Assembly (NCBI RefSeq): GCF_048771995.1 | Contig: NC_133024.1 | Span: 4,283,001 to 4,347,000 of the forward strand | DNA length: 64,000 bases | From: Taeniopygia guttata | Taxonomy: Eukaryota > Chordata > Aves > Passeriformes > Estrildidae | Direction: 5' to 3' | Part shown: piece after piece, positions 20,456 to 34,300 of the stretch | Numbering within the stretch: position 1 is the first letter of the stretch | Layout of the letters: every line of letters begins with the position of its first letter | The notes under the pieces: model-generated | What the model saw: only the letters and a program-made list of their open reading frames with translations | The model's database searches: none | Told to the model about the DNA's origin: nothing | Position numbers and translations under genes: made by a program

Positions 20456-23400
20456 AATACAGATTTAGCTAGAAACAGTGAAATTTAAAAAAAACCATGG
20501 GTACGGTGGCTACAACACATAAAATTATGATCTACTTAATTAGCAAGTGCACATGCTATTTAAAGTAAGTGCAACTGAAGTGTCAGTCTGGAAATGTGGA
20601 GTGTGAGACCCGTCTGGAAAAAAGCACCCTGCCCTATTCAGACATCATTTATGTCCAAGCCCTTGCTGTCATGGCTACTGGAAATTTTGCCTGTCTTAGG
20701 ACTTCATGTAGAGAGCCTTTCTTAGGCTTTACTGTAATGGCATGTTACAAAGGTATGAATACCATCTGAATACCCTTTGTCCACACAAAGCAGTATCTTA
20801 TGATTTGGGGAAAACCCTGACTCCATGAAAACTGATGCAGAATATTTTTTTTGTGGCTCCACTTTTACAGTAATTAGATGTGGAGCTGGACATCAATACC
20901 AACTGCTGATAATATTGAACTGTACAATGTTGTTTGTAATAATGGTTGTGATTAGGGGCAAATCTGTTTTCTGCCCCTTCCAAAGGAGACATTTAGTGAG
21001 GAACCCTCAATCTTTTCAGAAACACATCGAGAGAAGACAAAATGGTCAGTGTAGTCATAGGTGCAGTCCAGCTGTTTGGGCCAGAGCTCTGAAATCCCTC
21101 AGCAGTTAAAGACAGTCTCAAGGGATATCTAACTAACTGTCTGACGTCTTCCCAGGTTGTTCCTGGGGTAAAGGTAGTGTGGGTAGGATATTTTTGCAAT
21201 TCAGTAATTTTGAAGTATAAAAAAAGGTCTTTTGAGGCCACAAGGACAACTGGTAGCTTCCAGAGTTTTGCCCTGGTGAGATCAGTCATGGTCTAGGGCC
21301 AAAAGGTGAGAAGAGTGAGGAAGGATGAAAATTTTATTAGAGCTCTTCATGTCTTTTTTTTGTCCAGCAACCTCTCTGTATCTCAGCTGAGCCAAGGGAA
21401 TCTAGGAATACATCTGTACAGATGTGGGTTAGATAAGCTCTTTCCATTAGGAATTTAAAGATGAAATATACCTTCACATACATTTTGAAGGAGACCCCCT
21501 TTTCAAGCACAAAATAAAGATATTCCGTAAAATCATTCCGTAATTGTTCTCCATTTTCCTCCCTGTGTTCCAATGACAGTGGTAGCACTCAAAGAAGTCA
21601 TGTAAGTAGTACATGTGCATGACAGGGATCAAACCTTTATTTTCTGACAATAGAAGATAAAACTGTAAGCTGAAGAAATTAATATATTGTAATTCATAAA
21701 GATTGATCTATTAACTGAAATCACACTAGGAAATCCTCTGAGTTCAGTCAAATCTCTGAGTCAGCTTCATTTATCACCGCCATCACCGGCTGGTCTATAA
21801 ATACATCTGCTTTTATAGCCTACACGTTCACATTCTGAGATTTGCCTGTTATCTCCTCAGAAGAGAAGGGCTAGTGGCTTCTCTTAAGCAAGCCTGGCTT
21901 AGTCAAAGCCAAGACGAACGTCAGCCTAAGAGGCCAAGCCCATCAGTTGTTGTTAGCTTTGATAGTCACTGCTATCATTTGAGAGTGTGCTTGTAGCCAG
22001 TCCAAGTTGGCAGTGTCAGCCCAAGCTGATTGGAGCTGCAGACATTTTTGCTGACTGGAGTCATGCTATCTTTGCCAGTTTGCTGGAATAGACACAGACA
22101 CTGATTGGGTCATGCTGAAAACATTCCTGTCCTATGAAGCAAGTCTGTTTGTATTTCAGGTTTGCCAGGACTAATGAATTAAAAATCTTGGGCTCACCAC
22201 AGTTTGCTGTTTAATAATGCCTGTGACAGAAGGATTTTTTCCTCCCTGAAGTGTGACAGTATCATAATCCCTCATCCCTGGCAAGGAGAAGAAGGAAAAT
22301 CAGAATTGTGGAGAAAAGTGGAAAAGGGTTATCTTTTGGGACAGCAAAGCCTATGGGAAGTGCAGGTAGCAGCATGTTGCCCTGACAGCTGTCTCAGCTT
22401 CTCAGACCTTGTCAGTTTGTTGCTATGCAGCAGGTGCAGCCTTTTCTTTTATTGAAGCTTTACTCCATAAAGGCAACGACAAGCCAAGGCAGTGGCTGGC
22501 CCTGGATTACACAAGTGCAGACACTCCGCTAAGTGAGGTAAGGCAACAGGTGTGGAAAAAATCCACAGAGCTGTAACAGCATTTAATCTGAGTTCTGCTG
22601 CAGGTTTTTTACAGAGGAACAGCAGCCAGCCAGCTCTATAGGTAATTGTTGGGAAGATGAGAGCTGCTCATTAAATCTGATTAAGTTCCAGGTTGCCCAC
22701 TCACTCTCATCTCTGTCTACAGAGACACTGTTCTTCACTCATGAAGAGAGCGTGTGGGGAATTAGGGGCAGTAGGTCTGCATGTTTCATAATATCACCTT
22801 GTTTGCACACAGGCTTTTTCCATCCCTCTCTGTTCTCTGTGATTGCTTTTTGTGATGAAGAGCTTGAGGATTTCGCAAAAAAAGAGAAGGGATAAATGCA
22901 ATGTTTTTAAAATGATAACAGGGTAAATGCTGTGTATAAGGATGAGATTTCTTTTTTTTTTCTGAATTAGAATAAAATGAAAACTTTCTTTTGTGTTTCA
23001 ATAGAATTCACCATTTCTTACTGAGAGGATATTGATTTTTGCCCTCACAGAATAGACGGTTAAAAGAGTTAATTTAAAAACATTGCACACCACAGAGTAT
23101 GTGATTGGAATAAAATAACAGTCTTGTAGCAATATTGTTATGGCAATTTAAAAAATTCTAGCAGAAGGCATCCTTTTAATTCCTTAGGCTATGATGTGAA
23201 ATGTGAAGTATACTCTTACATGAAAGACCACTTGAGATAGTCAGTGTCAGAGAAAGTGTGCGAACAGCACAGAACAATGAACAGCCTTGTTTTAAGGATT
23301 TGCTAATCACTTAAAATCTCTTCATTTAGAGAGTTTTTTTTTTCCTTTACCTTAGATTGAGAAGTAAGGAAGGGAAATATGTTTAAGAATTTTGCATTGG

Positions 23401-24967
23401 TAATTCTGTTGTATTTTAAAAACAATGAGATGCCTCATGTTTCTTGTGAAGTGAGGGTGAAGAAGAGATCAAGAATGCTCAGAAGGTAAAAATTATTTAC
23501 TCTGATGCAGTGCTCTTCAAAATAAAATATTTCAGTTGACTCCAAGAGTCTTTTCCTGAATCTGAAACATACATGGCTACAATTTATTTGGTTTTTCTTT
23601 GCCTCTGCTTCACAGGTAACAGTTCCATTTTTGTGGGTCTTGAATACTAGTAATGGGAAATAAAGAGCAATCCCTGATATCTTTCATATGCTAGCAGAAA
23701 GGGACACTTTCAGCTTCAAATAAAATTTATTCAAAGTAAGGATCTTAGATTATTTGTTGTTATTGTAAGAAAAGATTAGGCACTTCAGAAAACAAGTAAC
23801 TATATCACTTTGCTAGCTAAATATAAAGAGAGACAAAGCAAATAAACAAAAAAGCTGAAATTAATGGACTCAATGCAAATTTGATCCTCTTCCACTGATT
23901 GCATGGCAATGATGCCAGAGAAGTGTTTGATTCACTTGTACACCACCAAGGAAGATCATACTCCTGAAATAGTGTTCTGTTCTATCGACTTTTTGAGACT
24001 GCCAAATAATCCAGTATCAATTAGAATGACTTGGTAGAATTTTCATGCAGTGCAATAGCTACTTCACTGTAAAACTGTAAGACTGTTGGCTTAGGAAACT
24101 GGCTCTTGTTTTCACCAGCTAAATGCTCTGTTGTCTGCTGACAATGAGTTAGTACATTCATTGTATTTTCTTGATGAATTTGGTTTTAATTCCCTAAGAA
24201 GTTTTATGGTAAATTGAAAGCATAATTGTCCACATATTTGGTATGAATACAATGAGTGCTGGATAGCAGTCCAGAGTCCTAAAATAATTTCTTTGTGGGC
24301 AGATCTTTTGCATGCACAAAGTCCCACTGACTTCACATTCTCCACACATGGTGCTAATCAGAAGATTAATATCTTTGAATTTTAGCAGCTTTGTGCTGGG
24401 TAATCAAGGGGATTGTTTGCATCCAGCTATTCAATAGAGTTTAACCAAAACTGTTCATTCAAAAGATTAAATATACGTAGTAGAGCTCAGAGTACAACTT
24501 CTCAGGGCACAGAGATATTTTAATTAAACTGTTTGAGATCAAAAATAGCTAATTATTTTATTGCTCAACAATTCTTTAGTGCCATATTTGAAATGAACTG
24601 GCGGTTTTCTTAACGGACAGGGTTTCATCGCAGTAAAATCACTTTTTGGAATTGATGGTCTCAGAAGAAAGACAGAGAACTGAGTAAGGTCCCAACCCAG
24701 GAGCCAAATCCATGCAGACAGACCCCTACACCTGCACAGGCTTCCACTGAAGAACCACCACCAAGGTTTGGAGAGCCCATGAATTTTTGGTGATGAAGCG
24801 TGTGACTTGCAGGCGCAGTTGGCTTGGGGGAGCATGGGTGGAAGGTAGGAGGATGAGTTCCTCCTCATTGACACCATGTGGAGTGGTGTGCACAGTTCCA
24901 ATCACAGGGCAGGCTTGGGGTCATGTTACACTCAACTCCCCACCCCTTCTTCCTTCTTCACCTTCAG
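20456..24967. other. Non-coding stretch upstream of MAP3K7CL
   Basis: No exon recognised with confidence. It may contain untranslated first exons or the promoter of MAP3K7CL, which I could not locate. Confidence 0.3.
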
Positions 24968-25028
24968 AACCAGGCAGCATTGCCACGAGTCAAGGCTTGC
25001 TGAAGGGGCAATGGCGGGGAGCAAGCAG
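24968..25028 (+). CDS. MAP3K7CL: Predicted upstream exon of MAP3K7CL (start or internal)
   Basis: A 61-base segment bounded by a strong acceptor (polypyrimidine then caccttcag) and a strong donor (CAG|gtgaga). It contains ATG at 25011 in a good context (gcaATGG). Reading MAGSKQ and spliced to the acceptor at 25280, it continues without a stop as [14 protein letters not shown] into the known MAP3K7CL start, giving a 160-residue protein. The frame is also open upstream of that ATG to the start of the segment, so the exon could instead be internal to a still longer form. The intron to the next exon would be only 252 bp. I know of no matching family sequence for these residues, so this is a prediction. 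Confidence 0.45.
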
Positions 25029-25280
25029 GTGAGAAGAGAGGCAGCTTCCTTTGCCATCGTTCTTTCTAATCTAGAAATAGCAAAAATAAAAGCAGTCTCT
25101 GCACTGAATTTCACTTAAATTCTTTTCAAATGGAAAAGTGAAATGGCGCTCCCTTGACTTTGATTCTAAACATCTAGCTAGGATGGGAAAGGCAGCTGTG
25201 AGTGCATGAAAAGCATTAAAACTCATTTGTTGAATGATGTCACGTGCTCTGTAATAAATATATTTTTTGAATTATTGCAG

Positions 25281-25389
25281 CTGGAACAAACAAGTAAAAG
25301 CATTGACTCAAGTGCCCACATGATCACCACCGCCAGGGTACCTGCTGATAAGCCGGTACGAATTGCCTTCAGCCTTAATGATTCCCCAG
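25281..25389 (+). CDS. MAP3K7CL: MAP3K7CL exon carrying the short-form start codon
   Basis: Begins after gaattattgcag at 25280 and ends CCCAG|gtactg. ATG at 25320 starts the 141-residue form. The 39 bases before it are open in the same frame (LEQTSKSIDSSAH), so they are 5' UTR or coding depending on the upstream exon used. Confidence 0.9.
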
Positions 25390-28300
25390 GTACTGTTTAA
25401 TTTATGGAGTAAAACACAATGCTTTTAAATTTAAACCATAACTGCTTTTAAATTTTACATTAATTTGCCAGTTGTTATAATATCAAATGTAGTCCAGTGC
25501 AATGGATGGATTTTTTTTTCATGAGTGGTAGCTTGTGATCAGTTTTCCTGTCTGATAACTTTTAATGTTTCCATTAACAATTTCATTAGACTAAATCCAC
25601 TAGATTGACAGTTTCGATCTTTACTTTCTTTCAGTGGTTTGTGGAATGCAATTAGGACTGTAATTAACTATCAAATTTAACTGCATGTGCAGTATGTCTG
25701 ATTTTGTGGAATTGTAAAGCAGGAAAAGTAAAAGGACAAACTTGCATGAGCCTAGAGGAGGAAGAGACTTTTTCTAGGAGGAAGTTTGGAAAGTGCCACA
25801 CATGCCCAGCTTGGTGAAAGGTTTCAGGAAACAGGTGCCCCACATGGCACGTTCTCTCAGACAGCAGCAGAAATTTCATTGATGTTTATCCTATCAAGTC
25901 ATGCTGAGGGAGTATTAATTTCCCCAAACATTCCCTGTACACACATGGACCCTTTGGAGTAGATAAATATTATTCATTTGCACCTTCAATATTATTAAGA
26001 AGCAGAGAGCTGTTGCCAAACAGTGAAAGTCAAAATTAAATAAATCAAAGGGGAAGCTTAAAAGCATCCAAAAAATGTTGGCTGTTGCTTTTGCTAAAGG
26101 TGAGTGCCTGGAGTGAGGGCTGAGATGTGTTTATGGCATGATGTATAAGGACAACTGAAACCTATGCTGTTGAGAGCTTTATGGGACTCTGCATTGTAGG
26201 ATAATGTGTTGGTTGGTGCCTGAGGTTTGTGTAAACAGTATCTCAGCTTGAATACAATTTTTTATTTAAAAAATATTTTATAATATGCATTATCTTTCCT
26301 AGGTAATTATTGTGTACTACTAATTTTCAGCTGCAATACTGAAATGCAATCTCATCCCCTAAGCAAGGGAATTAAAAACCAAACATCTTCATATATTATT
26401 GAACCTAACTTTCAATTAATAAAGATAAGTGACAGACTGGGACAAGGAATATAAAGAAACACGTGATTATCTATGTGCCCTTTTTCATAAATTAAAATAA
26501 CCTGGTAAAATTACATTTTTATTACAAAGAGCAGTAAGGAATCACTCACATCTCTCAAGATACAGTCACATCATAAATTTCTTGCAGGAATTATGTCATA
26601 AATAGGTCTTGAAGAGAGGTGTAAAAGAAAGGGCAGTGCTCTTACAAATGATGAAAAAAGAATGCTAATGTGAGACACTGAAAACAAGTCAGGGAAAGCT
26701 GAGACCATGGGAAAATCAAAGAGACCAGAGTGGTTTGTGACAAGAGACGGCAGTAGGAAATGACAAGGTTGTGAATAGCTTGCAAGAAGGGGACATGAAA
26801 GGCAGGAAGCCTAACTTCCTTAACATTGCATCATATTTTATTTTCTACTTTTTTATCCTGCTAATAATTCCAGTCTCTCTCTTAACATTTACAAAAATAA
26901 ACTCAATTAGACTATATCACTTTGCTAGTGGTATAGTAAAAAAAGGTAATCGTTTTCTTCTTCATATTGTTAAATTGTTCCAAATGTTAAAATTGTTAAA
27001 CTGTTGAATCCTTTATTGTACATGTACAAATGTTCCTGCAGTATGCAATGCAGAATCTTCATGAGTACTGATAAAAAAAAACAGCAACCAGTAGGGTGAG
27101 TGCCATGTTCCCCTCTGCATCACATCCATTTGGGGGCTACCAGGAGGTCTAAATCAATGTTATTGTAAGAATTTTAAATGCTTTTATGTTAGATATATCT
27201 CAAGAAGGCAAAGGAAATAAGCTTTTAATAGGTGTGAAAATTTCCAGCAAACCATAGTTGAATCAAGAGAGTACAAACAAGTATTTAACACCTTTTTATT
27301 TTTTTTTTTAAGATGAGCTACAAAAACATTCAAAAGATAGACCTTTAGGTATTCCATAGTAGATGGGGTTTTTTCCCCTTACTCTTTTATATTCTTTTTC
27401 ACCTTTCTTTTCTCCTTCATGAGGATATTTGTTTTCAGTTTAAACAGGAGTTACCTGATGTGTGATAGTAAAGCATCAGCTGAAGCTCATGCACTGCTAG
27501 GACACAATAAGTTCTTGGCAAGGGCTAAGTGGTGAGGAAATCTCTCTGACTTAAGCTTTTTCTTGAATTCTACCTCACTTGAAAGGCACAGCGACGCATT
27601 TTGCCAAGAAAGGCTGCATTCTCCTTCCGGGGGCTGTGCAACTGCTTACTAGGAGGAACTGACAGCATAACTGGATATAAAAAGAGGAAATGGAATGTTT
27701 CTTCTGGGTGGCAATTATCTCACTGGCTAGGATTGTAACCAAGCAGTGGGTGTGAGGAGCAGTGAAAGGAAAAACTACTCTCAGCTTATGAGAAGAAATT
27801 ACTTTGTGTTAACTGACCTACAAAACCTGGAGCTGGCCTATCCTGAGTGTACAAGAAATATTGTGTCTTACATTATTTGTCAGTTAACACCTGATGACTG
27901 AAATTCTGGCCAGTTTTGTGAGGTATTTTTAATGTGATAGTAGAGTAATCAGTTCCTTAAAAGTCTCAGGAGCAGCCCATCAGCGGGTGCTATATAAGAA
28001 GACAGTTTTATTGTGTATCTCTTATTCCTGTATATATAAATGTCTATGTTTGGCCCTTTCACTCAAGTTAACTAAGACACGTTTCCCAGGGTGTGTCTGT
28101 GCACTGTATCACAACAGTTTGACTTAAGGTACCATTTTAAAGTAATGAATTGGAAACATACTATTTCAACCTACCTTCCATCACTTGGAAACTAATGCAG
28201 CTTGAACTGAATGTGGTGTTCCAAGATTCAAGTAAGTGTTCCAAAGTTGAAAATTCATTGTGGTTTGTCAGCATCAATTTCGGTGAAATTCAATATGTCC

Positions 28301-31300
28301 TAATTTTTATCAACAAATACATGAACTTCATGGAATTTAGACAGCTGCATTTGTTTTGTGTAATAGTTCAAAGGGAAGATCTATAGGTGCATCTCTCTTC
28401 ACCTTGCCTCATCAAATAAAAGCTTGAATCTAGCTGAAAAGTTCTATGTGGTAATAAATGACTGGGTCTGAAATTGTTAGTGAGTTCTTTAATTTGAAAT
28501 TAGTCTACCTCTGACAGAACGTTACAGGAAAATCACTGACAACAAAGGCAAAACATTCATCTTCTAATGAACCTGACAGTGGAACAGTGTCATATTTTTG
28601 CAAGCATAGCAAAATTACTTGTTTTACTCTTCTTCATGCTCATTATCCTATTGACTACAAGGACTTTTTTCTGCTTTTCTAGCAAGACTGTTTTGCAGTG
28701 GTTTCTTCTTCAAAAGCAACCTTCAAATTCCTATCCCACCCTCATATTGGTTGTGATGGCTTCAGAAATTTTCCAGCACATTGATTGACTGCTAAAATAT
28801 ATGGCTAAAATTTACAGAGCTGATTTCCTGAATCTACACCCAACCTACAGGGCTCGGTTCTTGGGGAATTAGATGGGAAATCAGGTGAGATACCCTCAAA
28901 GGGACATTCATCTGAGGATGTGTCAGAATCTGTGCTATTGATGATTCGAGATTGTAGAAAGTCTCTGTCTGTCAGCCCCGCTGCCAAAGCAGAAGCCATA
29001 ATTGGTCTGTGCTGGTTTCAAGGCTGTTTATTCTGTTTATCTCTAACATGTTCTGCTGCCCTGCCGCAGCTCTGTCCTGCAGGGCAGCGTGTGGGGCTCT
29101 GCCCTCAGTGGGATGTTACAAACATTAAATACCACAAACTCCCTGTGCTGGATTTACAATAACGTGCCAATATCTGTCACCTACGTTGAACAGTGTGTCC
29201 CCAGCCTGAACCAACAGAAAAATGCCAACACCACAGTGAAACATGGAGGGCATGAAGAAGGAGAAAAAGGACAAGACACACCCAATTTCCTCCATCTTGT
29301 CCCCTTTGAACCCCTAATCTAGAATCCTAAAATTTTACTTTTGCACCCGTGCCACACTTAATTATTACTTATATCAAACACTCAAAGCTGGTAATTCATC
29401 CTGTAAGATTGAAAACTCTTTTCCATGGACAGAGATCACAGACAGTGTCTCTGGGGGCTCTGTCCAGGGGGGTTCCTGACCCCTGCCAGGGTCCCAGACC
29501 TGCCAGGGCAGCCAGAGGGAAGCCCTGGATTCCCACAAGGATGCTTAGGTTTGAGTGAAGCTATATGAAGTAGAAGGATTTTGCTCTTACCTCTTCCATG
29601 ATGGACTGTTTCTATTTTTGGGAGATCCACAACTCTTATTATTGAGCTAGCCTTCACATCCTATTCCTGGGTGGGGCAGTGACCGTTCCCCACTATTTTA
29701 CGAGTGAGGTAACTGCGAGGTTGTGTGAGGTCAGGCTGGGCTGTGAATAGAAGCCCTGGAGCTCCACAGAGCAGTGCCAAGTTGCAGTCACTTAGCCACA
29801 CAGCCTTCCAGGATGAATCTGATGAGTCTGTGCTGGCTGTCAGTATCCAGACCCAGAGCTGCTGCATCCCACAGCCCTCCCAGGGCCAAGGCTGGACCCC
29901 GACAGGCAGCTTGCCACTGTTGTTGCTGCGAGTTGTGGTGCTTGCAGTTCAGTTTGAGCACTTTTCCTGTGCGAGGGCTGATCCACTTACAGGAGAGCAG
30001 CCTACTCGTGTTACCAATTTAATTCTTTAATTTAGAAGGAAGAGATCTGAATACATTGGCCCACACATGTAGGAGAAAAAAAAATAGGACCTGACTGTAT
30101 AATTAAATACTGGATCATAACTCAGTTACTCAAGGAAGCAGAGCTGTGATTGGCATTTCCTAAGTTTCAAGTGCTTGATTTAGCAACCTTAATGTGCTTT
30201 CAACACATTTAAACTTTTTATATTCTATTTCTGTCTATCTTAGTGAAGATCATAGAGAAACTAATTTCCAAGATTAAGCTAGAAATAAATCAAATGTTGT
30301 TCTTAAAGGATTTGCTGTCTTTAGCTCACAGTTGGGTTAACTGGAACAACCATATAGGAAAAGATTTGGGTATTACACTTCATTGTGCCAGGCATTGTGT
30401 CAGTCAGACAGCAACATGTGAAGGATTTCTCTCATTTGACATGATGGAGATCTGGGGTATTGGAATCTCCAGGAGGCCAGAATATGATTAAATAAGTGAA
30501 GCTTTCCAGAAATCAAGCTTAATTCTCAAATGTGCAACTTTAGCATGTATCAGCTGCCTCAGGGCTAGTAGTGAGCTTTTTGTACAAAGACAATCAGTGT
30601 TAATATTGAGTTCAGATATTCTTTGTTACAAATGACAGTTTTCAGCAGCAAGCCAAGCAAGCTTGTGAACCTGATTAAACAAACATGAAAATCACTCTAT
30701 TTCATGCACACGAACTGAGTCTTTGGTTTAAAACACGTGTTTTAATCAGGGTATATGTCTTTAGGGCATTTTTAAATATAGAGCTTCAAAATTAGATTTG
30801 GGCTCTATGGGAAATCAAGAAATGCTACTCATTTAGAAATTATGTTGCAGATATTTTAGCTTAGGTGGCTGTAATGAAATCCCTGATCTGATTCTTTCAC
30901 ATCACAGGATAGTGCTGTTGAGTTTGCTGACATGGTCATAATATGCACATTTACATTTTTCCTTCTTTCTTATTCCCTTTTGACCAAAATCTTGACTCAC
31001 TTTCAGGTGCAGTGAGTTGCTGTCTCTGATTTTTAAATATATTTTTATTTTAAACAAAATAAGTTTTCAACATGCAGCTTGAATTACAAATAATTTTCCT
31101 TATGTGTTTTTTTATAATGACTATAGGGATAAGATGGTGTTTGTGGCAGGTGAAAAGTCAGCCTAGATATTTTCATGGATTTGTGGTACAAAAAAATCAC
31201 TAACTGTATTATAAAGGACTCTTTAATTATAATTATATTTAATTATATCAGCAATTCCTTATAATAATCTAGATAGTCATAAAAAATAACATTTAATTGA

Positions 31301-34300
31301 GAAAAGGGGAAATATAGAGTTTTGTTTTGTAGTTAAGGAGAGGTAGAGTAGAAAATAACAAACACAGATCAGTATATAGTTTTGAGAATGTTTTGATCTT
31401 CAGGATAATTTCATTGGCATTTCAGACATTTTTTTTGTATCTGATTTTCAGAGTTAATAGATTTTTAAGGCTAGAAGCCAATGTGATTTTGACTGGTATT
31501 CTGCTGGTAACCCTTACCAATAGCAACTCCTCTTGACATCCTGAAACATCCTCAAAAAAGTTTTAAGAGGTGAATGACTGCTTTAATTTGCTTTCCCCTT
31601 GTGTGAAATTTAAGTTTTCATTATTACCAAGTGATTTTTATTGTTAGTGTTGTGGTTGTTACTTAGACAACAGTGAAATAAAGACTGATCTGGGGCAATA
31701 ATTTATTTCACTGAAAGTTGTGGGGAAAGTCTTCTGTTGTTCTTTTTGTGAAAAACAAGATTGCAGTTAGCTATGAGGATTTCTGTTAATTTTTGTACAC
31801 TAAATATTTCAGCTGAAATTCTCAGAAGAGATGAAGAGAGTTAGGAACTCAGGATAATTTCAAAACACTGAAGTCTGTAGCATTTCTCAATGATGTTCTG
31901 CACATCAGATGATGATCTAAACAAGTCTTAAACTAGCATAACTAAAAAAAACCCTAGCAGCTGTTCAATAGATGCTAGGGCAAGCCCATTATAAAATGTA
32001 CTATGGTATGTCATAATGGTTAGGATACCAGTACATTCTATTTTTAGTACCATTGACTCAGTCACTTGAGTTCAAAAAATAAGCAGGGAACATCTGTTTA
32101 TTGAAAGGATTTCCTCTACATTAATTTCTCGTTCTATTCCATCCTTTATAAAGTACTTCCAAAATTTTTATCTGGTTCTCTTCGGGGTATGATCCAATTT
32201 ATTTTCCAATATTCTGACACTGCATTGATTTTTATTTTCTTATGAATAGCTGATGCTGTGAAAATGTAATTACTCTCTGATGTTTTATCAAATTTTTTTA
32301 ATCATTTGGAGTGTTGCTTTTGCTATGTTTTTCTGAATTTTAAAGCTGTTCTAGATCCCTCTTGAACATAAAGCTGCTGTACCAAAGATTGTACTGCTGG
32401 AATTGCCAAAACAAATAGCAGTTTAACTGCCATCCATGACTCTGGTCCAATATCTCTGACAGAATATTTAACAGCTATTCAGCCAAATACCTGTAAAGCA
32501 GCTGTAACCCTAGTCAGACTGAGTCTTATTTTGTCCTTCCTTTTAGCCTTGCCATATGATTCATCTTTCTGCTTTTAGAATATTAGTTTATTTATATATT
32601 GTACAAGAAAGCAATAGCAAATTAAAGAGAAACACTTCCATATTAGCATGATACAATTCTATACAATTAAAGCAATTTAAGTATTTTCCAGAATGGGCAT
32701 GCTTGATGTATGGTGTGAAGAAAGAAGGGGGACACTCACATGATATGGGTATGACTTTTTGATAATGTAATAAGACAACTACTCCACGAAAATACAGGCT
32801 CTTCTCTTTATTTCCTGGGGAAATTCAAGAGCTTTTGGTTTTGTATCACTATATTTTTTTCTTCTCTGAGCATCTCTTCCCAGAGGCTGCCCACCTCTAG
32901 CTATATTATTGAGTAAGGCTCTGACCATGTGTGTTTATTTTTCATAGGTTAAGGTGACTTATTTTACTTTTTCTCCCCAACCTCCTTTGCTGTATAACCA
33001 CAGAGGCCAGGAGAAACAGATATCAAATATTTGACAAATAATTTAGATCCTAGTCTGTATTCTTTTAGAATCTTTCTTTGATATGAGGTCCTCTTGATCT
33101 TATTGGGGTTTTGTTGCTGTGTTCAAGTCTACAAGTACACAGCAGATTGCAGGATCTGAACTGTGTTAACGACTTTCTCCTGGATTTTCTCCTTATTTAA
33201 TTTTGACACATTACAAATAACTGTCTGTAAGCTAATAATAACACTCTCCTCACCTCCCATAACCTGTAGTAAGATGAATAAACAGTCATCGTAGTCCAAT
33301 GCAAAACTGAGAGTGTGAAAGTCACTGAGAAAGAAATATTGCACTGGCGCTACCGAGTGTGATTCATATTTCTGATCTCAGTCCAACTACTAGTGGGCAG
33401 GTGTCCACATCACAACCCTGACATAACTGGTGCAATCTGTCCCACCTGGAAGCCTGTTCTAAAAATAAACAAAAAAAATCCCAAACAAATAAATAAAAAC
33501 ACAGCTTGGTTTGTTGTCATGATTGAACTAACGCCAGCCCAGAAGGATTGTAATTGACTGTAATTAAAACAGTCCTTTACTTAGCAGTGTAGTGGAGAGA
33601 GCTCAGGAAGAAAAACAGTTTAGATTTATTTGTTTTATTAAATTATCACATGTTCTACAGGATTAACTGCTTTGTTTCTTAATTGCTGCACTGCAAAATA
33701 GACTTTCTGTATTTCCAGAATATAAACTTTTCTTTTTAACAATACACCAGTATTTTCAAGGATTCTACTGAGGCATCTCAAGTGTAAAAGATAAGATGTG
33801 GAGGTGTTTTCAGGATAATATTGCTGTCCATATATGCAGTATAGAACTTCATTAACCAGATTATTTGAAATGCCATCTTTGGTAGACAATGACTTTGAAT
33901 ATCGTGTTTACCTTTTAGATGATGCATCCCCTGAAAACTTCTCTTTGGCATTTCCAGAACTAGATCAGCAGCTGCAGGTAAATTTTTATTCTCTTATGAC
34001 AGTTCTACTTCACATTCATTGTATTTGTTGTTATAAAAAGCCTCTGGTTGTTACACTATAGTGGAAGTTTTAGTGGTGCTTTTCTAGCCTATTAACATTT
34101 AATAAGACTGTATATATCCACAGAAGAAAGCATTGTTTTTTCAAGATCTACAGAAAATTTTTAGTCCAACCACAGGGAAATTACTATTTTAACAATCTTG
34201 CCTGCTTTTAAGATTTTCCATCCAATTCCTGCAGTGCTGCTCCACTGCAAGGAAGAGAGTTCTGGTTCAATTGATGGGAGAAGGAATGAGAGGGGCATTA

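Noticed and set aside
21800..21830. TATA-like motif (ctataaata) as a MAP3K7CL promoter
   Set aside because: No supporting initiator, exon or CpG context; such motifs are common in AT-rich DNA.
28805..28999. 64-residue minus-strand open frame resembling a small acidic protein
   Set aside because: It straddles the edge of the solo LTR and its target duplication, so it is a chance frame across an insertion boundary.
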